This document shows, one piece after another, positions 27,646 to 35,764 of a stretch of 64,000 nucleotides of DNA. Numbering within the stretch: position 1 is the first letter of the stretch; each line of letters starts with the position of its first letter. This DNA comes from Beijerinckiaceae bacterium (GTDB lineage: Bacteria; Pseudomonadota; Alphaproteobacteria; Rhizobiales; Beijerinckiaceae). The notes under the pieces were generated by a model. It saw nothing but the letters and a program-made list of their open reading frames with translations. It ran no database searches and was not told the DNA's origin. The translations under genes were made by a program, and so were the position numbers. The DNA is taken from NCBI GenBank assembly GCA_027531565.1, contig JAPZSB010000007.1:62001-126000 (forward strand), in the 5' to 3' direction.

Positions 27646-28656
27646 TCACGCCGCTTCGCGCCGGGGCCGCAGCAGCGCCAGGGCCTCGGCGAGGATGCCC
27701 GCGCCCGCGCCGTGCTTCACCGCTTCGGTGGAGAGATGCCGGCGGAAGGCGCGCGCGCCGGGCTGGCTCTGGAACAGGCCGAGCACATGGCGCGTCACGG
27801 CATGCGGCGAGGTTCCGGCAGCGGTGACCTCTTCGAGATAGGGGATCAGCGCCTCGAGCGCCTCGGCCGGGCCGGACACGGGCGCCGCCTCGCCGAAGAA
27901 CAGCGGGTCAACGCCGAGCAGGATCGACGGGTTCTGGTAGGCCGCACGGCCGAGCATCACACCATCGAGGCCCGGCCCCTCATCGGACGGGGCAAGCAGG
28001 GTCTGCGCAAGGTCGAGGCTGGCAATGCCGCCATTGATCGCAATCGGCACTGCAGGGAATTCGGCCTTGAGCCGGCGGACGATGGCATAGTCGAGCGGGG
28101 GAATGTCGCGGTTCTCGCGCGGGGACAGGCCTTTCAGCCAGGCCTTGCGGGCATGGACGACCAGCGCATCCGCCCCTGCCGCAACGACCTGCCGGGCGAG
28201 CGTGAACAACGCCTCTTCGGGGTCCTGGTCATCCACCCCGATCCGGCATTTCACGGTGACGGGAACCGCGACAGCCGCCTTCATCGCCGCCACGGCTTCC
28301 GCTACCAGAGCTGGCTCGCGCATCAGGCAGGCGCCGAAGCGGCCGTTCTGGACCCTGTCGGACGGGCAGCCGCAATTGAGGTTGATCTCGTCATAGCCGA
28401 ATTCGGCGCCGATCCGCGCCGAGGCGGCGAGATCGGCCGGGTCCGAGCCGCCAAGCTGGAGCGCGACCGGATGCTCGACCGCCGAAAAGCCGAGCAGGCG
28501 CTGGCGGTCGCCATGCAGCACGGCCCCGGTTGTCACCATCTCGGTGTAGAGCAGCGCATGGCGCGACAGCAGGCGATGGAAGACGCGGCAATGCCGGTCG
28601 GTCCAGTCCATCATCGGGGCGACGGAAAAGCGCCAGGGGGAAACAGGTTCGGTCAT
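27646..28656 (-). CDS. dusA: tRNA-dihydrouridine(20/20a) synthase DusA
   Basis: Flavoenzyme reducing uridine 20/20a in the tRNA D loop. The 336 residues show the TIM-barrel start VAPMMDWTDRHCRVF, the catalytic-cysteine stretch NLNCGCPSDRVQNGRFGACLM, the FMN-binding HARKAWLKGLSPRENR and NGGIASL, and GVMLGRAAYQNP, all typical of the DusA subgroup. It is the third of four leftward genes (DUF1800, DUF1501, dusA, thioesterase) with 64 bp separating it from the DUF1501 gene. Confidence 0.95.
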   Translation of the reverse strand: MTEPVSPWRFSVAPMMDWTDRHCRVFHRLLSRHALLYTEMVTTGAVLHGDRQRLLGFSAVEHPVALQLGGSDPADLAASARIGAEFGYDEINLNCGCPSDRVQNGRFGACLMREPALVAEAVAAMKAAVAVPVTVKCRIGVDDQDPEEALFTLARQVVAAGADALVVHARKAWLKGLSPRENRDIPPLDYAIVRRLKAEFPAVPIAINGGIASLDLAQTLLAPSDEGPGLDGVMLGRAAYQNPSILLGVDPLFFGEAAPVSGPAEALEALIPYLEEVTAAGTSPHAVTRHVLGLFQSQPGARAFRRHLSTEAVKHGAGAGILAEALALLRPRREAA

Positions 28657-28720
28657 GCGGGAACGGGGCGTTGCTTCGCCCCTTCCCTAGCAGGTTTGCC
28701 GGAAAAGGCGACCCTCGACC

Positions 28721-29944
28721 TCAGACAACGAGATCCGGCACCGGTTTCACAAGGCCGGAGCCGGGGAAGATCGTCTCGCCCAGACCTGCCGGTGACAGGC
28801 CGAGATGGCCCGCCAGCACGCCCTTGATGACCGCGCGCAGGTCCGTGGTCGAGCGGAGGTCGCGTCCTTCATGAAGCTGCGGCGCCTTGAGGCCAGGCCA
28901 GTCGGCCAGGATCCGCCCGCCACGCACGGCCCCGCCGGCGAGGAAAGCGACGGTCGCAGTGCCATGGTCAGAGCCTTCGGTGCCGTTGATCCGGGCCGTG
29001 CGGCCGAATTCGGTGATGACGAGGATCGCCGTCTCCTTCCAGGCCTCGCCGAATTCGCGTTCGAAGGCAGCAAAGGCCCCGTCCAGCCCACCGAGCAGAT
29101 CGGCCAGCCGGCCACGCACGCCGCCCTGGTTGGCATGCGTATCCCACCCATCGAAGGAGAGCACGGCCACGCGCGGCCCCTCCTCCTTCATCATCAGCCG
29201 GGCCGCGCCCGTCGCCGCCCGGGCCATCATGCCGGGATTGCCGCCGCCGGCCGGCATGGCCGCGCCTCCGCGGGCGAGGTCATCGGCGGTCAGCCCGGCT
29301 TTCAGCGCACGGGCCAGAGCCGGATCGCGGTGGGTGTAGAGATCGAGCACGCGGCGGGCGAGATCGTCATTCGTCTCGGCGAGGCGCTGCGGTGCCCAGC
29401 CCATGACCGGCGCCGCCCCGCGCAGGACCAGCGGGGTCGAGACGCCGACGCCGAGCGCGCCGAGCTTCGGCAGTTTCTCGCCTTTCGGCAGGGCGAGGAG
29501 CGCGCGGTTGAGCCAGCCGGTCTCGACCCTGCCGACACCGGGCAGGCCGCTTTCCAGCACATCCTGCCCGTCAAAATGCGAGCGCTCGCGATAGGGCGAG
29601 GCGGTGGCATGCACGACAAGCGCCTTCTTCTCGGCATAGAGCCGCGCGAAGGTCTTCATCGCGGGGTGGAGCACGAAGAAGCCGTCCAGCGGCAGGCCGG
29701 CGGTCTCGCCGTCGCGGGTCAGCGCCATGCCCTCGCGCAGGGCGGCGTAATCCGGGTCGGCCACGGGCGCGACCGCCGAGAGCCCGTCCATCGCGCCGCG
29801 CAGGATGACGGTGAGGAAACGCGGGTCGCGCGTGCCCGCCGCCGAGGCGATCTTCGGCATATGGGCCCAGGCGAAGAAGGAAAGCCCTGCTCCGAGCAGG
29901 CCCCGGCGGGAGAGCGGCAGGGCTTCGCAATATCGAGCATCCAT
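28721..29944 (-). CDS. DUF1501 protein with Tat-like signal
   Basis: A 407-residue member of the DUF1501 family, related by fold to the alkaline phosphatase/sulfatase superfamily. The N terminus (LSRRGLLGAGLSFFAW) is a twin-arginine export signal. Typical family stretches are VILRGAMDGLS, FFVLHPAMKTFARLY, SFDGWDTHANQGG and ITEFGRTARINGTEGSDHGTA. It is coupled to the DUF1800 gene (15 bp gap). The two families are nearly always found together, and their joint role in the envelope is not established. Confidence 0.9.
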   Translation of the reverse strand: MDARYCEALPLSRRGLLGAGLSFFAWAHMPKIASAAGTRDPRFLTVILRGAMDGLSAVAPVADPDYAALREGMALTRDGETAGLPLDGFFVLHPAMKTFARLYAEKKALVVHATASPYRERSHFDGQDVLESGLPGVGRVETGWLNRALLALPKGEKLPKLGALGVGVSTPLVLRGAAPVMGWAPQRLAETNDDLARRVLDLYTHRDPALARALKAGLTADDLARGGAAMPAGGGNPGMMARAATGAARLMMKEEGPRVAVLSFDGWDTHANQGGVRGRLADLLGGLDGAFAAFEREFGEAWKETAILVITEFGRTARINGTEGSDHGTATVAFLAGGAVRGGRILADWPGLKAPQLHEGRDLRSTTDLRAVIKGVLAGHLGLSPAGLGETIFPGSGLVKPVPDLVV

Positions 29945-29959
29945 CGGGGAGCCTCCGGT

Positions 29960-31411
29960 TCAGCGGCGCTGGAACTCAGGTGCCATCAGCAACAGGGCGA
30001 GGCCCTGCGGCCGGGTTTCCGCCCGGGCGACGGCCTGCCGCGTCTCGGCGGACAGACCCTCGCCGAGAACGGCTTCGGCGAGGTCGCGCGGGTCGAACCG
30101 TCCGCCCAGCGGCCGGGCCATTTGCAGGGCGAATTCGAGCCGGGTCTTCATGGCCTTCGGGGCCACCAGCGAGGCCTCGTCATCCGGAAAGCCGTTCGGG
30201 CCGGGCGGGTTCCAGAGCGGCTGGCCCATCAGGTTGAGCGCATTGGCAAGGGCGGGCACGCGATCGGCCGGGGCCTCGGTGGCGCGCAGGCTGGCCAGCA
30301 GGAATTCATAGGGCGTCCGGATCTTGGCCGGAGATGCCTGAAAGCTCGCGGGATGGGTGAGGAGCACCCGCGCCAGAGCGGCGAGATCGCCATCCGTTTT
30401 CCGGAACTCGGCCTCGAGCGCATCGACGAGGGCCGGCGGCGGGCTGTCCGCCACGAAATGCCGGGCGAGCTTCGTCGCGAGGAAGCGCGCGGTGGAGGGG
30501 TGACGCGCCAGATCCCGCAGGATGGCGAGGCCCTTCTCCTGGCCCTCCTGCCGGTAGATCCGGCCGAGAACCTCCTGCGGGCCCGGCTCGTGCCGGTTCG
30601 GGGCGAAGACGAAGGCGCCGTAGCCGTCGATATTCTCCTCGAACCCGGTGATCGACCAGCCGGTCAGGGCGCGGGCGAAGGCGGTCACATCGGCCTGGGC
30701 ATAGCCGCCACCAACGCCGAGCGTGTGCAGTTCGAGGATCTCCCGCGCGAGATTCTCGTTGAGGCCGCGCTGGCGGCGCTGGCCGGCCGGCGAGTTCGGC
30801 CCGATCGACTGGCGCTGGTCGAGATAATGCAGCATGGCCGGATGCGTCTCGACCGCGACAAGCAGGTCGACGAAGCGGCCGAACACATGCGGGCGGATCG
30901 CCTCGCGCTCATACGGACCGGCAAGGGCCTGAACGAACGGGCCGCGGCGCAGGGCGATGCAGAAATGGTTCGACCAGAACAGCACCCAGCGTTCGGCAAA
31001 GCCGGCCGGTGCGGCAAGGCCATGGTCGATCCGGGCCTTCACATCGACAAGGAGAACATCCCGCAGCCGGACGCCTTCCGGATCGGGCATGGCAGGCGGC
31101 GGATTGGTGGGTGGATCTGCGGCCCTCGCGCCGGGAGCCGATTCGCCCATGGCCGGGGAATCCGGGCCCTGCTGCGCGACCTGCCGCTTGGCCGCGCGCT
31201 CCATCCGGCGCTTGTCCTCGATCTGGGTGACGATCTGGATGCCGCGCGCCGTGGTCGGCAGCCCCTCACCCCGGATCAGGGCGTGCTCGGGCCGGATCTC
31301 GTCCAGCAGGGCAGCCCGGATATCCGGACCCAGCCGGGCACGGCTCGCCGGTCCGGCGCCGAGCCCGAAACGCTGGATGCCGATCTGGAACAGCCTTTCC
31401 GGGCGTGCCAT
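29960..31411 (-). CDS. DUF1800 protein
   Basis: A 483-residue DUF1800 family protein, recognised by ERWVLFWSNHF, NENLAREILELHTLGVGGGYAQADV, LTGWS, LARHPSTARFLATKLARHFV and NLMGQPLWNPPGPNGFPDD. A low-complexity insert rich in Pro and Ala (about residues 85-110) separates the N-terminal segment from the main domain. No classical signal peptide is visible, so it may reach the periplasm with its Tat-exported DUF1501 partner; this is inference. It is the first gene of the leftward group; 272 bp with the divergent TPP riboswitch lie upstream. Confidence 0.9.
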   Translation of the reverse strand: MARPERLFQIGIQRFGLGAGPASRARLGPDIRAALLDEIRPEHALIRGEGLPTTARGIQIVTQIEDKRRMERAAKRQVAQQGPDSPAMGESAPGARAADPPTNPPPAMPDPEGVRLRDVLLVDVKARIDHGLAAPAGFAERWVLFWSNHFCIALRRGPFVQALAGPYEREAIRPHVFGRFVDLLVAVETHPAMLHYLDQRQSIGPNSPAGQRRQRGLNENLAREILELHTLGVGGGYAQADVTAFARALTGWSITGFEENIDGYGAFVFAPNRHEPGPQEVLGRIYRQEGQEKGLAILRDLARHPSTARFLATKLARHFVADSPPPALVDALEAEFRKTDGDLAALARVLLTHPASFQASPAKIRTPYEFLLASLRATEAPADRVPALANALNLMGQPLWNPPGPNGFPDDEASLVAPKAMKTRLEFALQMARPLGGRFDPRDLAEAVLGEGLSAETRQAVARAETRPQGLALLLMAPEFQRR

Positions 31412-31585
31412 CGCGTTGTCCTTCCGCGAGAGGCTGCAAATGCAGCTGCGCTACATTAGCAAATTCTCATGCGATCTGTTGCGGAAGCATGACCAAAACA
31501 TGACCGATGATTCATCGAGGCGGCGGATTTCCACGCCGGCCTGACGTCATCCCGGTTGACGGGCCAACCGTCTTGTCCTACATCT

Positions 31586-31683
31586 GTCCTATCCGGGGAG
31601 TGCCCGCCGCAGCGGGCCGAGATCGGGCTTTGTCGCCCGGAATCCTTTGAACCTGATCCGGATCATGCCGGCGGAGGAACAGG
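31586..31683 (+). promoter_or_regulatory. TPP riboswitch (THI element)
   Basis: The conserved aptamer parts are all present in order: GGGGAGTGCCC, a short hairpin, CCGAGA, the variable GGGC...GCCC hairpin, and TTTGAACCTGATCCGGATCA followed by TGCCGGCGGAGGAAC. The P1 stem can form between TCCT (31587-31590) and AGGA (31681-31684). The ribosome-binding site GGAGGA (31673-31678) lies inside the 3' aptamer strand, so ligand binding would hide it directly. It controls the thi operon that follows. Confidence 0.93.
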
Positions 31684-31863
31684 ATGAAACACGACCTGAT
31701 TTATCGCGACTGCCTGAACCCGATCCCTGTTTTCATTGCCGATTTGCCCTCTGAACGCGGCCGGTCTGCTGCCAGCGCCGGTCCACCCGGATCCTTGCCA
31801 CCCAAATTCTCGCCTCCTGAAGCCTCGCCTCCGGTCCCCGTGCCGTCCCTGATCCGCTCCTGA
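31684..31863 (+). CDS. 59-codon ORF directly behind the TPP riboswitch, unknown
   Basis: Not recognised. The ATG sits 5 bp after the GGAGGA contained in the riboswitch, the best translation start in the leader. The product begins MKHDLIYRDCLNPIPVF and becomes Pro/Ser-rich (LPPKFSPPEASPPVPVPS), ending at a TGA at 31861. It has no signal peptide or membrane helix and is far too short for thiC or thiO, one of which often occupies this position in alphaproteobacterial thi operons. It may be a leader peptide that couples riboswitch control to thiS, a small thiamin-related protein, or the relic of a lost gene. thiS starts 133 bp further on. Confidence 0.5.
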   Translation: MKHDLIYRDCLNPIPVFIADLPSERGRSAASAGPPGSLPPKFSPPEASPPVPVPSLIRS

Positions 31864-31996
31864 TCCGCGCCGCCTCCGGTCGGCGCCGACCCGAACCTGC
31901 GCCAGGGTCACCCCGGGGCAAACCCGGTCAGGGCCCATGGCGTCTGCCTCTCCCAGTCCCCTGCCCGGCCTGCCGGGTGAAGCCCGAGGGAAAACC

Positions 31997-32218
31997 ATGC
32001 AGATCTACATCAATGGCCGGCCCTGCCGGCCAGCAGGGGAAACCCTTGCCGATATCGTCGAGCATTTCCTCACCGAAAGGGGCGATCTCGATCCCCGTTC
32101 CCGGATGGCCATCGGCACCGCCCATAACGGCATCTTCGTGCCGCGGGAGCAGCGGCGGCGGTGCCGGGTCATTCCCGGCGACCGGATCGAGATCCTCGCC
32201 CCGATGCAGGGAGGCTGA
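31997..32218 (+). CDS. thiS: sulfur carrier protein ThiS
   Basis: Ubiquitin-like sulfur carrier for thiazole synthesis, 73 residues. It starts MQIYINGRP and ends with the essential Gly-Gly tail (LAPMQGG), which is adenylated and thiocarboxylated. The ATG at 31997 has GAGGGAAAACC before it and matches the usual N terminus; an in-frame ATG at 31937 would add 20 unconserved residues. Its stop is 1 bp before the thiG start. Confidence 0.92.
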   Translation: MQIYINGRPCRPAGETLADIVEHFLTERGDLDPRSRMAIGTAHNGIFVPREQRRRCRVIPGDRIEILAPMQGG

Positions 32219-32219
32219 C

Positions 32220-32993
32220 ATGCTGACCCTGCTGGGCGAACCGCTCGCCTCGCGGCTGTTCCTCGGAACCGCCCGCTTTCCCTCGCTCGACCTGCTGTCG
32301 AAGACCCTGATCACCGCGCGACCCGGAATGATCACCGTCGCCGTCCGGCGACCGACCCCCGGCCCCGTCCCGGCGCGCGGCTTCATGGACATGCTGGAGG
32401 TTCTGGCGACGCCGCTCCTGCCGAACACGGCCGGATGCCATACGGTGCACGAGGCCGTCACGACCGCGCGGCTCGCCCGGGAGATGTTCGGCACCTCCCG
32501 GATCAAGCTGGAAGTGATCGGCTCGCGCCGCTGGCTGGAACCGGATGGCGTCGGGCTGGTCGAGGCGGCGGAAATCCTCGTCAAGGAGGGGTTCGAGGTG
32601 TTTCCCTACATGACGGAGGATCTGGCCATTGCCGAGCGGCTGCTCCGGGCGGGGTGCCGGGTGCTGATGCCCTGGGCCGCGCCGATCGGCAGCGGGCGCG
32701 GGCTCGAGAACCGGACGGGGCTTCTGCGCCTGCGCGAGGCCTTCCCGGCCGTTCCGATGATCCTCGATGCGGGCCTCGGCCGGCCCTCCCATGCCGCGGA
32801 GGCAATGGAACTCGGCTTCGACGCAGTGCTGCTCAACACGGCGGTCGCCGAATCCGGCGATCCCCTGCGCATGGCCCTCGCCTTCGCCTCGGCGGTGGAG
32901 GCCGGGCGGCTTGCCTTCGAGGCCGGTCTCGTGGCAACCCGGCACGCTGCCCGGGCATCGACGCCGGACGAAGGAAAGGCTGCGTTCGCATGA
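32220..32993 (+). CDS. thiG: thiazole synthase ThiG
   Basis: Makes the thiazole phosphate moiety of thiamin from deoxyxylulose phosphate, dehydroglycine and ThiS-thiocarboxylate. The 257-residue TIM barrel contains LFLGTARFPS, LLPNTAGCHTVHEAV, SRIKLEVIG (Schiff-base lysine), VLMPWAAPIGSGRGL and LDAGLGRPSHAAEAMELG. It overlaps thiE by 4 bp (ATGA). Dehydroglycine would normally come from ThiO or ThiH, neither of which is in the operon. Confidence 0.95.
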   Translation: MLTLLGEPLASRLFLGTARFPSLDLLSKTLITARPGMITVAVRRPTPGPVPARGFMDMLEVLATPLLPNTAGCHTVHEAVTTARLAREMFGTSRIKLEVIGSRRWLEPDGVGLVEAAEILVKEGFEVFPYMTEDLAIAERLLRAGCRVLMPWAAPIGSGRGLENRTGLLRLREAFPAVPMILDAGLGRPSHAAEAMELGFDAVLLNTAVAESGDPLRMALAFASAVEAGRLAFEAGLVATRHAARASTPDEGKAAFA

Positions 32994-33634
32994 CGATCGA
33001 TCCGCTCTACCCCATCATCGACAATCCGGACTGGATCGGCCGGCTTGGCCGTGCCGGTGCCCGGCTGATCCAGCTCCGCATGAAGGACCGGCCCGAGGCC
33101 GAGCTGCGCGTGGCGATCCGCGCGGCCGTGGCCATGGCAAAGCCGGCGGGGATCACGCTGGTGGTCAACGATCACTGGCGCATCGCGCTCGACGAGGGGG
33201 CCCGCTGGGTGCATCTCGGCCAGGAGGATCTCGACGGCGCGGATCTTGCCGCGCTGCGGGCGCGGGGCATCCGGCTCGGCGTCTCGACGCATGACGGGCA
33301 GGAACTCGCGCGCGCCCTCGCTGTCCGGCCGGATTATATCGCCCTCGGCCCGATCTTCCCGACCACGGTGAAGGCCCTGCGCTTCGCGCCGCAGGGCGTG
33401 GACAGGATCGGCGAATGGAAGGCGGCGATCGCTGCCGCCCTGCCCGAGGGGCAATGCCCGCCGCCGCTGGTGGCAATCGGCGGCATCACGCTGGAAACGG
33501 CCCGGGCCTGCCTCGATGCCGGGGCCGACAGCATCGCCATCATCTCGGATATCGTGAAGGCGCGCGATCCGGATGCACGGTGCCGGGCGCTGGTCGCGGT
33601 CACGCGGCGGAAAGCTCCGGCGGCGACCGCCTGA
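32990..33634 (+). CDS. thiE: thiamine phosphate synthase ThiE
   Basis: Couples HMP diphosphate with thiazole phosphate to give thiamin phosphate. The 214-residue TIM barrel shows RLIQLRMKD, TLVVNDHWRIALDEGARWVHLGQEDL, GVSTHDGQELARA, DYIALGPIFPTTVK and AIGGITLETARACLDAGADSIA, all typical. It is the last gene of the riboswitch-controlled operon. No thiC or thiD is present, so the pyrimidine branch must be elsewhere or supplied by uptake. Confidence 0.93.
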   Translation: MTIDPLYPIIDNPDWIGRLGRAGARLIQLRMKDRPEAELRVAIRAAVAMAKPAGITLVVNDHWRIALDEGARWVHLGQEDLDGADLAALRARGIRLGVSTHDGQELARALAVRPDYIALGPIFPTTVKALRFAPQGVDRIGEWKAAIAAALPEGQCPPPLVAIGGITLETARACLDAGADSIAIISDIVKARDPDARCRALVAVTRRKAPAATA

Positions 33635-33670
33635 GCGTCCCCGCCGGAAGGCCGCCTTGCGGGTTCCGCC

Positions 33671-34849
33671 TCACATCCCCTTTCGGGTTGCGAAGGGGTT
33701 CTCGGCAATGATCGTGTCGTTCATGTCATGCCGGATGTTGCGGATATCACGATGGCCGCACAGGGCCATGGTGATATCGAGTTCCTTCCGGATCACCTCC
33801 AGCGCCCGGGTCACACCCGCCTCGCCGCCGGCGCCGAGGCCGTAGAGGAAGGCGCGGCCGATATAGGTGCCCTTCGCGCCGAGCGCGACGGATTTCAGCA
33901 CGTCCTGGCCGGAGCGGATCCCGCCATCGATATGGACCTCGATCTGGTCGCCCACCGCATCGACGATCCGCGGCAGCATGGCGATCGAGGACAGCGCGCC
34001 GTCGAGCTGCCGGCCGCCATGGTTCGAGACGATGATGGCATCCGCGCCGGTCTTCGCCGCCATCTTGGCATCCTCGGCATCGAGGATGCCCTTGAGGATG
34101 AGCTTGCCGCCCCAGCGTTCCTTGATCCAGGCGACATCATCCCAGCTGAGGGCCGGGTCGAACTGCTCGTTCGTCCAGGAGGCGAGCTGGCTCATGTCCG
34201 ACACGCCCTTGGCATGGCCGACAATGTTGCCGAAGGTGCGGCGCTTCGTGCCCAGCATGCCGAGGCACCAGCCCGGCTTGGTGGCCATGTTGATGATGTT
34301 CGGCAGCGTGAGGCGCGGCGGCGCCGAGAGGCCGTTGCGCACATCCTTGTGGCGCTGGCCGAGGATCTGGAGATCGAGCGTCAGCACCAGGGCCGAGCAG
34401 CCGGCGGCCTTCGCGCGGTCGATCAGGCGACCGGCGAAATCGCGGTCGCGCATGACATAGAGCTGGAACCAGAACGGCGCCGGAGAATTCGCGGCCACAT
34501 CCTCGATCGAGCAGATGCTCATCGTGGACAGGGTGAAGGGCACGCCGAATTTCGCGGCGGCGCGGGCGGCGAGGATCTCGCCATCGGCATGCTGCATCCC
34601 GGTCAGGCCGGTCGGGGCGAGGGCCACCGGCATCGAGACCTTCTGGCCGATCATCTCGGTTTCCAGCGTGCGGTTCCGCATGTCGACCGCGACCCGCTGG
34701 CGCAGCTTGATCCGGTGGAAATCACTCTCGTTGGCCCGGTACGTGCCCTCGGTCCAGGCGCCGGAATCCGCGTAATCATAGAACATGCGGGGCACGCGGC
34801 GCTGCGCGAGGCGCTTCAGGTCATCGATACAGGTGATCGTCTCTCTCAT
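33671..34849 (-). CDS. lldD: FMN-dependent alpha-hydroxy-acid (L-lactate) dehydrogenase
   Basis: Flavoprotein of the LldD/glycolate-oxidase family, 392 residues, oxidising L-lactate or a related 2-hydroxy acid. Visible are the N-terminal LAQRRVPRMFYDYADSG, PVALAPTGLTGMQHADGE, FWFQLYVMRDRDF and ALVLTLDL, and the active-site histidine in IIVSNHGGRQLDGA. FMN-phosphate-binding elements are DGGIRSGQDVLKSVALGA and IGRAFLYGLGAGGE. The ATG at 34849 with GGGGAAAGAACT upstream is preferred to a longer frame. It is convergent with thiE, 36 bp apart. The real substrate within the family is uncertain. Confidence 0.92.
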   Translation of the reverse strand: MRETITCIDDLKRLAQRRVPRMFYDYADSGAWTEGTYRANESDFHRIKLRQRVAVDMRNRTLETEMIGQKVSMPVALAPTGLTGMQHADGEILAARAAAKFGVPFTLSTMSICSIEDVAANSPAPFWFQLYVMRDRDFAGRLIDRAKAAGCSALVLTLDLQILGQRHKDVRNGLSAPPRLTLPNIINMATKPGWCLGMLGTKRRTFGNIVGHAKGVSDMSQLASWTNEQFDPALSWDDVAWIKERWGGKLILKGILDAEDAKMAAKTGADAIIVSNHGGRQLDGALSSIAMLPRIVDAVGDQIEVHIDGGIRSGQDVLKSVALGAKGTYIGRAFLYGLGAGGEAGVTRALEVIRKELDITMALCGHRDIRNIRHDMNDTIIAENPFATRKGM

Positions 34850-35072
34850 GAGTTCTTTCCCCGGCCGTTCAGGCCTTGTCATTGCGCCGTGTCAGGACCG
34901 GCCATCCCATTCCTGTGGCACGCTAAGGACTGGCCTTTGTCTAATCAAATGGATTCGCGCGGGAAATCCCCTGCCGCCTGCATCGGCGGAAGGGGGGGCA
35001 TGCAGGGAAAGGCCATGCTTCTTTCGTCGGGGGGCGGCGCCCTTCGCAGGAAACCAGCCCTGTTCGCAGGGG

Positions 35073-35591
35073 TCAGCCCTGCGGCGCGATCTTCTCCAGC
35101 CGGACCACCACATCCACGCCCACCACACGGTAGCCTTCAGGGGCCTGCGGGCGGACGGCCAGCGACACCGCATCATCCGGCAGGTCCATGATCGTGCCGT
35201 CGCTCTCGACGAGATAATGGTGATGGTCGCCGGTATTGGTGTCATAGACGGCGCGCGTGCCGCCGGTCGGCACCTGCCGGATCAGGCCGGAATCCCGGAA
35301 CTGGTTCAGCGTGTTGTAGACGGTCGCCAGCGACAGATGGCCGCGCACGCGGTTGACCTCGCCGAACAGCGTCTCGGCCGTGATGTGGCGGTCACCGCCG
35401 GCGAAGAGCAACCAGCCGAGGATCATCCGCTGGCGCGTGGGGCGGAGGCCGGCTGCCCGCAGCCGTTCGCGGATCGCCGCGACCGGGCACCCCTTCTGCC
35501 CGGCAAGGGCCTGCATCGGTTGCGGCATCTGCGTCGCCTCGATCTCGCGGGACAGGGATTCCGGAACGGAAGGGAGCGTAACCATGGGCAT
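35073..35591 (-). CDS. irr: iron response regulator Irr (Fur family)
   Basis: Fur-superfamily transcription factor of 172 residues that senses iron through heme in alphaproteobacteria. The N-terminal heme regulatory motif Gly-Cys-Pro (C35-P36) directly precedes the DNA-binding domain (LRAAGLRPTRQRMILGWLLF, LSLATVYNTLNQF). The second heme site is the His triplet H123-H125 in DTNTGDHHHYLVE. These features separate Irr from Fur, Mur and Zur. The ATG at 35591 has AAAGAGG upstream; a GTG one codon earlier is also possible. An ICE box sits 9 bp before the start, suggesting autoregulation. Confidence 0.92.
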   Translation of the reverse strand: MPMVTLPSVPESLSREIEATQMPQPMQALAGQKGCPVAAIRERLRAAGLRPTRQRMILGWLLFAGGDRHITAETLFGEVNRVRGHLSLATVYNTLNQFRDSGLIRQVPTGGTRAVYDTNTGDHHHYLVESDGTIMDLPDDAVSLAVRPQAPEGYRVVGVDVVVRLEKIAPQG

Positions 35592-35599
35592 CACGCCTC

Positions 35600-35616
35600 T
35601 TTAGAACGTTTCAAAA
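35600..35616. promoter_or_regulatory. ICE (iron control element) box before irr
   Basis: TTTAGAA-CGT-TTCAAAA matches the Irr-binding ICE consensus TTTAGAA-N3-TTCTAAA with one mismatch. It overlaps the 5' leader of irr, 9 bp before its start codon, where binding would repress irr itself. Confidence 0.6.
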
Positions 35617-35706
35617 CTGTATTTCTTTCATAGACTTAGGATAATCTGACCAAAGAAGTCAAATTAAATCCGGCCCGAAGCGGAGGTCCCGGACCCCCGG
35701 CTCTTA

Positions 35707-35723
35707 TTGCAAATCATTCGCAA
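35707..35723. promoter_or_regulatory. Fur/Mur-like operator of sitABCD (site 1)
   Basis: TTGCAAAT-C-ATTCGCAA is a near-perfect palindrome (one mismatched pair), similar to alphaproteobacterial Fur/Mur boxes. It lies about 93 bp before the sitA start, just upstream of a TTGACA -35 hexamer (35730-35735). Manganese- or iron-responsive repression is inferred. Confidence 0.55.
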
Positions 35724-35736
35724 TAGCGATTGACAG

Positions 35737-35753
35737 ATGCATTTCATTCGCAA
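35737..35753. promoter_or_regulatory. Fur/Mur-like operator of sitABCD (site 2)
   Basis: ATGCATTTCATTCGCAA repeats the right half of site 1: CATTCGCAATAGCG occurs at 35715-35728 and again at 35745-35758, exactly 30 bp apart. The two sites flank and follow the TTGACA at 35730-35735, so a protein bound here would cover the promoter. Confidence 0.5.
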
Positions 35754-35764
35754 TAGCGTCAGAT

